Below are positions 7,773 through 15,307 of a stretch of 23,099 nt of DNA, piece after piece. Numbering within the stretch: position 1 is the stretch's first letter; every line of letters begins with the position of its first letter. The translations under genes and the position numbers were made by a program. The notes under the pieces were generated by a model. The model was given only the letters and a program-made list of their open reading frames with translations. It was not told where the DNA came from and did not search any database. The stretch is from Gp7-AA10 sp035636095 (GTDB lineage Bacteria > Acidobacteriota > Thermoanaerobaculia > Gp7-AA8), in assembly GCA_035636095.1 (NCBI GenBank), contig DASPZU010000111.1:1-23099 (forward strand). The letters are read 5' to 3'.

Positions 7773-8800
7773 CGATTCAACGCCTCGACCAGCGGCCGGA
7801 CGACAACCGGCCACGCAAACCGCGGACGGATGCGTTCGAGGTTAGATACGCAGGTCGAGTGAAAAGCGTCGTCAGTGAGTAGCTTTTTGATGGCAGCGGC
7901 AACCGCGGCGACGTCGCCGGGAGGGACGACAATTCCCAATCCCTCCCCCGCCACCAGTTCGGCCGCAAATCCTTCCTGCGATGCGATGACCGGAGTCGCT
8001 GCGCCAATGGCGTCAAATAGACGTGTCCGGATTGCATAACGCGCCTCCGCCGTCGAGCGGTGGAGCATCATAGCGATTTTGCTCCGGCGCAGCCACGAGA
8101 ACCGCTCGCGATACGGCACCCACTCCGGATTGGCCGTGACGTACGGCCGACCGGCAGCGACGAGCGCATCGAAACGGCTGTCGCGACGCCGGTCGGCGAG
8201 CGCCGGATTCGGTCGCGATCGGCCCAGAAACAGCATGCGGCAATCGATCCCTTCGCGATTCACTCTCACCACCGCATCGACTGCCGTTCGCGGATCGAGC
8301 CACTCCCACGTCCCGCCGCCCCAGATGATGAGGTTTTCCCGATCGTCGCCGAGGTCGGCGGCGCTCCACTCGGCGGCATCCGTTCCGAACGGGACTTCGA
8401 TCATCGGCCGATTCGGATAGAGCTCGCGCTGATGCGGCGTCGCGATGATGAACAGATCCCCTTCCGACAAGGCGCGCCGGAGGCGAATCTGCTCGGCGAA
8501 AAAATGCAATCGCTGCCGCAGCGACGGATGCCGTCCGTACATTTCGCGCAGCTCGAGCAGAACCGGATCGAAGAGGTCGTAGATGATCCGCTGGCCCTTT
8601 TTCATCCGATGAAAACCGCGCGCCGGCTGACCGATGAGCACCGAAGCGCTGCGCATGGCGTCGCGCGACCACGAGCCGTGCGCCATCAACTGCGTCGGAA
8701 AATGTTTCTTCAGCTCTTCGGCCAGATGCCAGGCGCGAATGCCCGGACCGGCCATCCGCTCGCCGACCACGTCGGGCGTAGCAATCACAACCGAGAACAC
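7760..8800 (-). CDS. glycosyltransferase, GT-B fold (GT4-like)
   Basis: 346 residues from a GTG at 8800, preceded by GAGGG at 4-nt spacing. It overlaps the upstream GT2 gene by 16 bp. The N-terminus (FSVVIATPDVVGERMAGPGIRAWHLAEEL) has the glycine-rich acceptor-domain loop of GT4 enzymes. A mid-protein IIWGGGTWEWLDP marks the start of the donor domain. TRLFDAIGAATPVIASQEGFAAELV, GLGIVVPPGDVAAVAAAI near the C-terminus matches the nucleotide-sugar site, although the classical EX7E motif is altered in this copy. It is likely a cytoplasmic glycosyltransferase adding one residue of the repeat unit. Members of this subgroup occur in O-antigen loci of many soil bacteria; the specificity here is unknown. 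Confidence 0.9.
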   Translation of the reverse strand: MFSVVIATPDVVGERMAGPGIRAWHLAEELKKHFPTQLMAHGSWSRDAMRSASVLIGQPARGFHRMKKGQRIIYDLFDPVLLELREMYGRHPSLRQRLHFFAEQIRLRRALSEGDLFIIATPHQRELYPNRPMIEVPFGTDAAEWSAADLGDDRENLIIWGGGTWEWLDPRTAVDAVVRVNREGIDCRMLFLGRSRPNPALADRRRDSRFDALVAAGRPYVTANPEWVPYRERFSWLRRSKIAMMLHRSTAEARYAIRTRLFDAIGAATPVIASQEGFAAELVAGEGLGIVVPPGDVAAVAAAIKKLLTDDAFHSTCVSNLERIRPRFAWPVVVRPLVEALNRWQS

Positions 8801-9567
8801 AATCCCTCAATGATGCCGCGCACGCTCGATTGCCCTTTGGCGAGGAGCTCGAGATCTTCGATCAACAGCGCGGAGATTCTTCCGACGCCACGGTGCAGAC
8901 GCGCGACAAAGTAGCGATTGCGGGTTCGCAAACGTTTTGCGGCTGCGCCGAGGATCGAGGCCGACGCCGATCCGCGGTGGGTGGCTTTGTCGATCGGAAG
9001 GACCGCGGTGCGCAAGCCGGCGTCGTGAAGTCGCGCGCACAATTCCACATCCTCGTAGTAGGCGAAGAACCTCGGATCGAAAACGCGATCGCCAAGCGCG
9101 GCACGACGATAGAGCGTCGCGGTCGCCGAGACTCCCCACGGTTGTGGCAGCGCGCTGCCCATGGGAAGGCCATAGCCGATCTGGCGAAATGTGCCGTCGT
9201 TGACGTCGATGCCGGCTCCGTCGATGGTCCTGGCATCGCGGCGAAGGATGGTCTGCACCGCGGCCAGCTTCGGATCGTCATCGAGTGCCTCCCTGGTGAC
9301 ATCCATCCAATCGCGATCGAGAACAACGTCGTTGTTGATCAGCGCCACATAGGCGGCGGTGGTGTGCCGATAGGCTTCGTTCACGCCGGCCGCGAAGCCG
9401 ATGTTCTGCTCGCTGCGAATGACGCGTGCGCCGTCGATGCGAATCGGCGCCGGCGATCCGTTGTCGAAGACGATGATCGTGCCTGCGCCGGCGATCGACC
9501 GCACACAATCGCGCAGCATCTCGCCTCCCCCGGTCGCGTCGAGCACGATGACATCGACGTCACTCAT
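8785..9567 (-). CDS. GT2 family glycosyltransferase (3), short
   Basis: 260 residues, shorter than the two other GT2 proteins here but with a complete GT-A core. It has DVDVIVLDATGG, VFDNGSP near 33, EQNIGFAAGVNEAYR near 53, NND at 78-80 as the metal motif, WGVSATATLYRRAAL and FFAYYEDVELCARLHDAG. The first strand ends in LDATGGGEML where siblings have TWNS, a variant of the nucleotide-binding loop. The ATG at 9567 overlaps the preceding stop by eight bases (ATGAGTGA). Its role is inferred from family and context: transfer of one sugar to a polyprenyl-linked chain. Confidence 0.9.
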   Translation of the reverse strand: MSDVDVIVLDATGGGEMLRDCVRSIAGAGTIIVFDNGSPAPIRIDGARVIRSEQNIGFAAGVNEAYRHTTAAYVALINNDVVLDRDWMDVTREALDDDPKLAAVQTILRRDARTIDGAGIDVNDGTFRQIGYGLPMGSALPQPWGVSATATLYRRAALGDRVFDPRFFAYYEDVELCARLHDAGLRTAVLPIDKATHRGSASASILGAAAKRLRTRNRYFVARLHRGVGRISALLIEDLELLAKGQSSVRGIIEGLCSRL

Positions 9568-11422
9568 GATCCATGCGATCGAGAGTCACGGTGCCGGCCA
9601 GACACCGGAGCTCGATGCGTCCGGTTCGCGGGACGTTCACTTGAACCGCTCCGTAGCCGCGAGTGGCCGGCAGAAGATAGGCATCGCGTCCGATCTGAAT
9701 CATCGAGCTCGCTCCGGCGGAGTATTGAAGCCGCGAGGTACCGGCGCGCGCCAGAAAGCTCAGCGTGTCTCCCGGCTTCACGATCCAACCCCCGCGATAC
9801 GCGAAACGCTGCACCTGGAATTCCGGCGGATACAGCTCGCCGCCGCGATGGATCACATGCGCATCTTCGAATTCGATGCGGTCGCCGGCACGCCGCCCGA
9901 ACACGAACCCGAGCGCGATGAGGATCGGGAGCAGCCAGGTCAGTCGAAAACGTGATGATATAAGAATAACAATTATCGCAACAATTGATGCCACTATCGC
10001 GGCAAGATTGAGTCGAATGAAGCTCGGAAAGAGGCGCGAGAAGTCGCTGTGCCAGATTGCCGAAAGCGTCTCGCCAACGGCGTTTTCGCCGTTCTGAATG
10101 TGAAAAAGGCGCCACGGATACGCCATGCCGTGCGCTACCAGCGCGAGCGTCCACGCGGCGCAGGCCGTGATCGCCTGCGATGAGATGCGGTCCCACAAAG
10201 CGGCCGTGCCGAGCCCGAGGAGGGGGACGAGGAAGACGATGTAGCGGAGCGGCGGCGACCAGCCCCCGTGCCATTCGAGTCGAGGGACGAGGTAGAGCAG
10301 ATAAAGCGCGCTGGAGCTGACTCCCAGTCGAAACGCGGGCGGCATGGTGCGCCACCGCGTCAGCGCGATGACGCCGAAGATGTAGATCGGTGCCTGAAAA
10401 AGAAGGCCGGCCGCGCCATCCAGCAACAGACCGAACAGCCCTCGCGCCATCGCCGCCGGCGATCCCGGGACCAGCTCGGCCCAGCGGTGCACGTTGCCTG
10501 ATGTGAACGCGACCATCGCGGTCGGGAGCGCCAGAATGGCGATCGCGATCGCGGCGTGCCATCGGCGCCGAAACGCGCGCACGATGAGAATCACGGCCAC
10601 CAGCCCGAAACGGAGCTTGAGCAGTACCAAGGCCAGGAGTGCCGGCATCCAGCGCGTCGCGCGCTGCTGCCGGATCCCTCGAATCGCTTCGACGAAACAG
10701 AATGCCGCCGGCACTTCCGGCCAGATTCGAGCGGCATAGAAAACCATCGGCGGCCCGAGCGCGAGGAAGGGAAACATCGCGCGCGTGGTCGCGTCGCCGA
10801 TTCCTTCATCCTCGAACAATCGAATGGTCGATCGCGCCAGCAGCGCTCCGAAAACGGCGATCACCGCGATCGCGCCCGGAAGTCTGCCCATCAGATAGCC
10901 GGGGATCATCAGCACAGCCAGGAAAGGCTCGTGCCGCGAATACTGCTGGCCATGGCGCCCGACCGGATCGCCGAGCTGCGGGCCGAGGTCCGTGCGGCCG
11001 GTGGCCGAATGGCGCAGGTCGCGATACTGATTCGACAGATCGAGATCGCGATCGCGGACCATCGATTCGGTCTCCAGCAGGTAGTACGGCTCGTCGCCAT
11101 CGATCGGCGTTCGCAGCATGAGCAGAATCGCGACGGCGTAAAACAGCGCCGCCACAATCGCGGCGCGATTCGCGCTCCACCGCACGTCGATCGGATCGCT
11201 GAGCGCCACCAGCGCAAAGAACGCCGCCGTGACGCAGACGCCGAACGTCACCACTGCCAGGTACGGGTCGATTTGGATTTGAAAGGGACGAATGAACAGC
11301 GCCAGCGCGCCTAACAACATCCATGCGCCCAGGAAGATCGCGAACCAGCGGCGCAGCGCGTCGCCGCGAAGGAGGAGAAAAGGCGATGCGATCGATACGG
11401 CGATGAAGAGCGCCAGCGTCAT
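9560..11422 (-). CDS. GT-C-like polytopic membrane glycosyltransferase with C-terminal extracytoplasmic domain
   Basis: 620 residues from the ATG at 11422, which overlaps the upstream stop as ATGA. In-frame sequence continuing to 12211 is a shadow of the previous gene. About 11-12 membrane segments lie in the first 480 residues. After the third or fourth comes TPIDGDEPYYLLETESM, an outer loop with the Asp-Glu pair typical of GT-C enzymes using polyprenyl-phosphate donors (GT39/GT83-like). The last roughly 110 residues, after LLPILIALGFVFG, are soluble and strand-rich (IEFEDAHVIHRGGELYPPEF, then GYGAVQVNVPRTGRIELRC) and should lie outside the cytoplasmic membrane. Residues encoded at 9944-9991, in a membrane segment, use A/T-ending codons. 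It is a candidate for decorating the lipid-linked glycan on the periplasmic side; direct function is unproven. Confidence 0.82.
   Translation of the reverse strand: MTLALFIAVSIASPFLLLRGDALRRWFAIFLGAWMLLGALALFIRPFQIQIDPYLAVVTFGVCVTAAFFALVALSDPIDVRWSANRAAIVAALFYAVAILLMLRTPIDGDEPYYLLETESMVRDRDLDLSNQYRDLRHSATGRTDLGPQLGDPVGRHGQQYSRHEPFLAVLMIPGYLMGRLPGAIAVIAVFGALLARSTIRLFEDEGIGDATTRAMFPFLALGPPMVFYAARIWPEVPAAFCFVEAIRGIRQQRATRWMPALLALVLLKLRFGLVAVILIVRAFRRRWHAAIAIAILALPTAMVAFTSGNVHRWAELVPGSPAAMARGLFGLLLDGAAGLLFQAPIYIFGVIALTRWRTMPPAFRLGVSSSALYLLYLVPRLEWHGGWSPPLRYIVFLVPLLGLGTAALWDRISSQAITACAAWTLALVAHGMAYPWRLFHIQNGENAVGETLSAIWHSDFSRLFPSFIRLNLAAIVASIVAIIVILISSRFRLTWLLPILIALGFVFGRRAGDRIEFEDAHVIHRGGELYPPEFQVQRFAYRGGWIVKPGDTLSFLARAGTSRLQYSAGASSMIQIGRDAYLLPATRGYGAVQVNVPRTGRIELRCLAGTVTLDRMDHE
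9944..9991 (-). other. A/T-ending codon island in the GT-C-like gene
   Basis: Sixteen consecutive codons, fifteen ending in A or T, with three ATA or TCA-type codons that are scarce elsewhere in the window. They encode ASIVAIIVILISSRFR, part of the last membrane helix and its cytoplasmic edge. The flanks are G/C-ending. Confidence 0.8.
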
Positions 11423-12585
11423 TCGAACTCGACCGCTTCGATCTGCAATTTCGTGCCGGGCGGGAGGTCGGGGGCGGCGGTGACGCGCAGCGCCCCGGCC
11501 GGTGTCGCGAAGCGAATCCGCCCCGCGGTGTGCAGCCAGGCCGCCGCGCCGAAGTCGTGGATGTCGGCCAGGGGCGTGCGGGGCGGGCGGTTGCGCGATG
11601 AAAAGAAATGTTCGCGCCGCATGAAGCCGAAGTCCGCGACATCTCCGATCGCAATCGTTCGGTTGTCCACCGATCCCATGATCCGCCCGGGCGGCAATGC
11701 CGCCGCGTTCGCGCCGGTGGCCGTGATGGTCACATTGTGCGGTACATCCATCGTGAACGCTCGCCCGTGAGGGAGCGCCACCCACACCGGCCGCGAGCTC
11801 GGCGAGGCAGGTTCGGCGAACAAAATCGCCGGAAATGCGCGCGCCAGAATTCCGCTCCACGGCCACAGCGCGAAAAGCGCGATGGCGGCGGCGTAGGCCG
11901 GAGCGTTGAGAAGCCTGCGCTCGTCCCACAACAACGCCACCATCGTGACAACACATAATATCATTACTGAATAACGTGCATAATAAGCGAAGACTGCCAG
12001 TGCGCCCGCCATGGCAAGCCGCGGAATCGGAAGCAGCAGCAGGACTGCCACGACAAACGGGAAGAGAAGCATCTTGGCAGGAAAAATCGGAGTGACCAGC
12101 GCGATGCCGAGTGTAGGTGCGGGTTTCAGCCCAACCGCTGTCACCAGCACCACCGCGCCGATCATGACGATCAGCTCGCGCCACACCATTGCTGGCGAGA
12201 AGGGAATCCATCGCAGCAGCAAGACGCCGGCGATCGTCAACGTCACCGCCGCATGCAACGTTTGCGGGGCGATTGCGAGCGCAAACGCGAATGCCGCCGC
12301 CGCGATCACGCCGTACCCGAGGAGCCGGGTGTGCTCATGGGCGAGGAAAATTGCCGGCGCAAAGAGCAGGAGGGTCGCAATCTGAAAAAGCGCCGGAAAT
12401 CGTTCTGCGACCAAGCCGCAAATCGAGATGAGGAGGACGAACAAGGGCAGCGCGCGATCGATTGGCGTGGCCGCCGGTGCGATGAAGTAACTGGCGATCG
12501 CCGCCACGATCGCAAAGGCAAGCCACTCCCTGACCGCGCTACCGCGCAACCTCGCAACCGCGGGGGTGACGCGCCCAATCGGCAT
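11419..12585 (-). CDS. polytopic membrane protein with C-terminal soluble domain, polysaccharide locus
   Basis: 388 residues from the ATG at 12585, which has GAAGG at 5-nt spacing; an upstream TTG at 12597 is less likely. It overlaps the dapF 3' end by 47 bp. Eight to ten hydrophobic segments fill residues 20-260, followed by about 125 soluble, strand-rich residues (MDVPHNVTITATGANAAALPPG, then RIRFATPAGALRVTAAPDLP near the C-terminus). I do not recognise a named family and see no GT-C acidic loop motif. The architecture (membrane domain, then a beta-type outer domain) resembles that of the next gene. It may act in export, polymerisation or ligation of the glycan, since no Wzx or Wzy is otherwise visible; this is inference. 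Codons at 11950-11988 form an A/T-ending island. Confidence 0.78.
   Translation of the reverse strand: MPIGRVTPAVARLRGSAVREWLAFAIVAAIASYFIAPAATPIDRALPLFVLLISICGLVAERFPALFQIATLLLFAPAIFLAHEHTRLLGYGVIAAAAFAFALAIAPQTLHAAVTLTIAGVLLLRWIPFSPAMVWRELIVMIGAVVLVTAVGLKPAPTLGIALVTPIFPAKMLLFPFVVAVLLLLPIPRLAMAGALAVFAYYARYSVMILCVVTMVALLWDERRLLNAPAYAAAIALFALWPWSGILARAFPAILFAEPASPSSRPVWVALPHGRAFTMDVPHNVTITATGANAAALPPGRIMGSVDNRTIAIGDVADFGFMRREHFFSSRNRPPRTPLADIHDFGAAAWLHTAGRIRFATPAGALRVTAAPDLPPGTKLQIEAVEFE
11950..11988 (-). other. A/T-ending codon island in the 388-residue membrane-protein gene
   Basis: Thirteen consecutive codons, twelve ending in A or T and the other ATG, including ATA and TTA. They encode AYYARYSVMILCV in a membrane segment. 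Immediate neighbours are G/C-ending. Confidence 0.8.
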
Positions 12586-13447
12586 CGAAGCCTTCAATCG
12601 TGTCGGGAGTCAGTTGCGCGCTGAAGATGACGCGCGCGTCTCCCGTGAGTTGTACGTTGCCAAGCTCGCTGCCGTCACGCGCAAAGTTCACCCTGAGAGT
12701 GATGCCGCTGCGCGTCAGCACAGAAACCGGAGAAGTGACCTTGCCAAAAAACGCCGCCGTGGCCACCGACGCCACCATCCCCGAACCGCAGGACAGCGTC
12801 TCGGCCTCGACGCCGCGCTCGTATGTCCGCACCTCGATCGCATGTTCGTCTCGCACGACCACGAAATTCACATTGGCGCCGTGATCGGGCTCGAGCTCGG
12901 GATGCAGGCGGATCGCACGGCCTAACGGCACGATGTCCTGCGACCACAGATCCCCATTTTCAAAAACGACGTAATGCGGCACTCCCATGACGATCGAGCT
13001 TCCTCGCACGACTCTCTCGTTCACGCGAAGCGGCCGCTCGGCACGAAAGCCGTGCGGCGAGGGAAGCGAGAGCGTCACAACGCCGTCGCCAACCTCCGCT
13101 CCCACCTGGCCGACATCGGTATCGATGGTCATCTTTTTCGGCGCGATACCGCTCAGCACGGCAAATCGGGCCGCGCACCGCGTGCCGTTGGCGCAGAACT
13201 CACCGCCCGAGCCGTCATTGTTGTAGTAGCGCATCCGAAAATCGGCCCGTGGGGAGGGCTCGATGAGGATGAGCCCGTCTGCGCCCACCGAAAGGTGGGC
13301 CGTGCAAATCTTTTTCGTCAGCGCGACGGCGTCCCCGACCCGCCCTTTGCGGTTGTCGATGACGACGAAATCGTTCCCGCCGCCCGCCATTTTCGTGAAC
13401 TCCAGCGGATCTTGTTTCGTCGCTTGCATTTGCCGTCCGGCAGCCAT
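12539..13447 (-). CDS. dapF: diaminopimelate epimerase
   Basis: 302 residues from the ATG at 13447; a second ATG at 13429 would give 296. The family has about 275, and the core starts at LEFTKMAGGGNDFVVID. The enzyme interconverts LL- and meso-diaminopimelate for lysine and peptidoglycan synthesis in the cytoplasm. Both catalytic cysteines are present: C85 in NNDGSGGEFCANGTRCAARFA and C220 in ERGVEAETLSCGSGMVA. GADGLILIEPS and NVNFVVV are also family segments. Open sequence continuing upstream to 13786 is the shadow of the divergent gene. dapF is the first gene of the minus-strand run and overlaps the next membrane-protein gene by 47 bp, so a housekeeping wall enzyme is apparently co-transcribed with surface-glycan genes. 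Confidence 0.96.
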   Translation of the reverse strand: MAAGRQMQATKQDPLEFTKMAGGGNDFVVIDNRKGRVGDAVALTKKICTAHLSVGADGLILIEPSPRADFRMRYYNNDGSGGEFCANGTRCAARFAVLSGIAPKKMTIDTDVGQVGAEVGDGVVTLSLPSPHGFRAERPLRVNERVVRGSSIVMGVPHYVVFENGDLWSQDIVPLGRAIRLHPELEPDHGANVNFVVVRDEHAIEVRTYERGVEAETLSCGSGMVASVATAAFFGKVTSPVSVLTRSGITLRVNFARDGSELGNVQLTGDARVIFSAQLTPDTIEGFDADWARHPRGCEVAR

Positions 13448-13467
13448 CGGAATTTTCGCCTCGGGCC

Positions 13468-13482
13468 GCGGTTTGAAACCGC
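13468..13482. promoter_or_regulatory. perfect inverted repeat in the divergent dapF/VWA intergenic region
   Basis: GCGGTTT and AAACCGC flank one central base. The site lies 21 bp upstream of the dapF ATG and about 90 bp upstream of the VWA-protein start, in a 124-bp divergent spacer. It could be a regulator site or a 5'-UTR hairpin for the dapF operon. On the minus strand TTGACG (13540-13545) could serve as a -35, but no good -10 follows, so I give no promoter. Confidence 0.4.
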
Positions 13483-13560
13483 CCGGTCCGTATTCTCGCA
13501 CGCAACCCTCGTGCACCGTAACGCGGGAGCCTGCTGGACCGTCAATACGTGAGAGTCTCC

Positions 13561-13566
13561 GGAGGA
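13561..13566 (+). promoter_or_regulatory. Shine-Dalgarno deciding the TTG start of the VWA protein
   Basis: GGAGGA lies 5 nt before the TTG at 13572. An ATG at 13567 directly abuts the site and reads ATG-CCT-TGA, so it cannot start the gene. The TTG gives a clean signal peptide, which supports this start. Confidence 0.8.
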
Positions 13567-13571
13567 ATGCC

Positions 13572-15236
13572 TTGAAGCTTCTCGCTCCCAGCGTCGCCTT
13601 GGCCGCTCTCTTTGCGGCCTCCATGGCGGCCCAACAAACCGAACTGCCGAAGCTCACTGAGACCATTGACATCCGCGTCATCAACGTTGATGTGGTCGTC
13701 ACCGACAAGAAGGGCAAACCGATCACGGGCCTGACCAGGGACGACTTCGAGCTTTTCGAGAACGGCGTTCCGAAGGCCATCAGCAACTTTTACGAAGTCG
13801 AGGGCCCGAAGGCACTCAACATCGCGATTGCGCCGACGCAGGGCCCGGCAGCAGCAGCCGCAGCAAAGGAAGAGATCCCCGAAAATCTCCGCCGCCGCGT
13901 CATCTTCTACATCGACAACCTTTCGCTCATGCCCTTCAACCGCAACCGCGTGTTCAAGGAGATGAAGGACTTTGCGAAAAACGTGCTGCGTCCGGGCGAT
14001 GAGGCCATGATCGCGACCTTCAATCGCAGCATGAAAATCCGGATGCCGTTTACGCGCGATGCGTCTGCCATCCAGTCGACGCTCGACACCATCGCCGGCG
14101 AGTCCGCCATGGGCGTTTCCAACAAGAGCGAATCGCGCGATGTCCAGAAGCGCATTCAGGACGCCGACAATTACGACGAAGCGCTGGCCACCGCGCGGAC
14201 GTACGCTGAATCGGTCAACCACGATCTGCGCCAAAGCGTCGACTCTCTCACCGGCCTGATGACCACGCTGGCTGGCGTGGAGGGCAAGAAGATCCTCGTC
14301 CTGACCACGGAAGGCTTTCAGATGCAGCCTGGGCGCGAGATGTTCTATCTGATCGATGAAGTCGGGCGCTCAAAAGGGTGGCAGGCGGGATCGACGCTTC
14401 TGGAGGGGATGAGCTACGACGCCGCCTCACAAATCCAGAGCGTCGCGAAGACAGCCAACGCCAACGGCATCACGATGTACGCCATCCACGCCGGCGGCCT
14501 CGGCGCCGCGAACGAGGGGATGCTGGCGGAGATGGATCGACCGACTCCGTACGCCGTCACGCAGGCGGCCGTCAGTAACTCTACGGAGTCATTGCAGCTC
14601 ATGGCCGAGATGACCGGCGGCCTCGCTTCGATCAACACCAACAACTTCGGGCAGGCCTTCCGCAACATCCAGCGCGATCTCGAGTCGTACTACTCCATCG
14701 GCTATCGCGCCGGCACGCAGCGAGTCGATCGCCAACGCAATCTGGATGTGCGCGTCAAGAACAGGAACTACATCGTCCGCAACCGTCAGACGTTCGTCGA
14801 GAAGTCGACATTCGCGGAGATGAACGACCGCGTGATCGCGAATCTCCTGTACAAGACCAAGGCCAACGAGCTGAACATCCTCGTGAAGGTGGGCTCACCG
14901 GTCCGCGCCGAGGATCTGTTCAAAGTTCCTGTCGAGATTCAGATTCCGATGGAGAGCCTGACACTGCTTCAGCAGGGCGAGAGCTACATGGGCGGTTTCT
15001 CCGTTTACGTGGCGGTGGCCAACAAAGACGGCGATATGTCGGACGTGGCGCGGCAGTCCCATCAGATCCGCGTTCCGTCATCGGATTACGGAAAAATCAA
15101 GGGCAAGTACTACACCTACTCGCTCGACCTGTTGATGGAACCAGGTCCCGGCAAGATCTCGGTCGGCGTTGTCGATGACGTATCGAACACCACTGGCTTC
15201 GATCGCGTGCCGGTGATCGCGGCGGACTTGAGATAG
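13572..15236 (+). CDS. exported VWFA-related protein (acidobacterial VWFA family type)
   Basis: 554 residues from a TTG at 13572. The N-terminus MKLLAPSVALAALFAASMAAQQ is a signal peptide with an Ala-X-Ala-like cleavage site near residue 20. Next comes the family hallmark VINVDVVVTDKKGKPITGLTRDDFELFENG (about 37-65). The VWA-like domain follows, with RRVIFYIDNLSLMPFNRNRVF near 109-127, where the usual MIDAS DxSxS reads DNLSL. An Ala-rich linker (PAAAAAAKEE, near 92) and a C-terminal strand-rich region complete it. This combination matches the VWFA-related family that is strongly expanded in Acidobacteria (TIGR03436-like). The molecular role is unknown; periplasmic or surface protein interaction is inferred. 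Codon use fits the neighbours. It is transcribed divergently from dapF and followed by a hairpin repeat. Confidence 0.88.
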   Translation: MKLLAPSVALAALFAASMAAQQTELPKLTETIDIRVINVDVVVTDKKGKPITGLTRDDFELFENGVPKAISNFYEVEGPKALNIAIAPTQGPAAAAAAKEEIPENLRRRVIFYIDNLSLMPFNRNRVFKEMKDFAKNVLRPGDEAMIATFNRSMKIRMPFTRDASAIQSTLDTIAGESAMGVSNKSESRDVQKRIQDADNYDEALATARTYAESVNHDLRQSVDSLTGLMTTLAGVEGKKILVLTTEGFQMQPGREMFYLIDEVGRSKGWQAGSTLLEGMSYDAASQIQSVAKTANANGITMYAIHAGGLGAANEGMLAEMDRPTPYAVTQAAVSNSTESLQLMAEMTGGLASINTNNFGQAFRNIQRDLESYYSIGYRAGTQRVDRQRNLDVRVKNRNYIVRNRQTFVEKSTFAEMNDRVIANLLYKTKANELNILVKVGSPVRAEDLFKVPVEIQIPMESLTLLQQGESYMGGFSVYVAVANKDGDMSDVARQSHQIRVPSSDYGKIKGKYYTYSLDLLMEPGPGKISVGVVDDVSNTTGFDRVPVIAADLR

Positions 15237-15249
15237 TGCGCTTGCGCGC

Positions 15250-15303
15250 GTTGTCGGTTGTCGGTTCTCGGTTGTCGACAACTGACAACTGACAACCGAC
15301 AAC
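15250..15303. repeat. loopless hairpin of GTTGTCG heptamers, 4 nt before the truA start
   Basis: The left arm (15250-15276) is four units GTTGTCG, GTTGTCG, GTTCTCG, GTTGTC. The right arm (15277-15303) is four ACAAC-type units. The arms match at 24 of 27 positions and meet at GTTGTCGACAAC with no loop. The element fills most of the 71-bp spacer between the VWA and truA genes. Four bases (TTCG) separate it from the truA ATG, and no Shine-Dalgarno is present. Confidence 0.92.
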
Positions 15304-15307
15304 TTCG

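Noticed and set aside
11423..12211. An in-frame upstream extension giving an 883-residue protein with the GT-C-like gene
   Set aside because: The extension is Arg/His-rich with no membrane segments and lies over the real 388-residue gene in another frame. The ATG at 11422 with ATGA coupling fits better.
13263..13571. Upstream extension of the VWA protein
   Set aside because: It is antisense to dapF. The GGAGGA plus TTG start gives a clean signal peptide.
13448..13786. N-terminal extension of dapF to 13786
   Set aside because: It would overlap the divergent VWA gene's signal peptide and has no similarity to DapF, whose core starts at LEFTKM.
15250..15303. Possible CRISPR remnant or IS terminal repeat
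   Set aside because: Units are 7 bp without spacers, and no cas genes, transposase or target-site duplications are seen.
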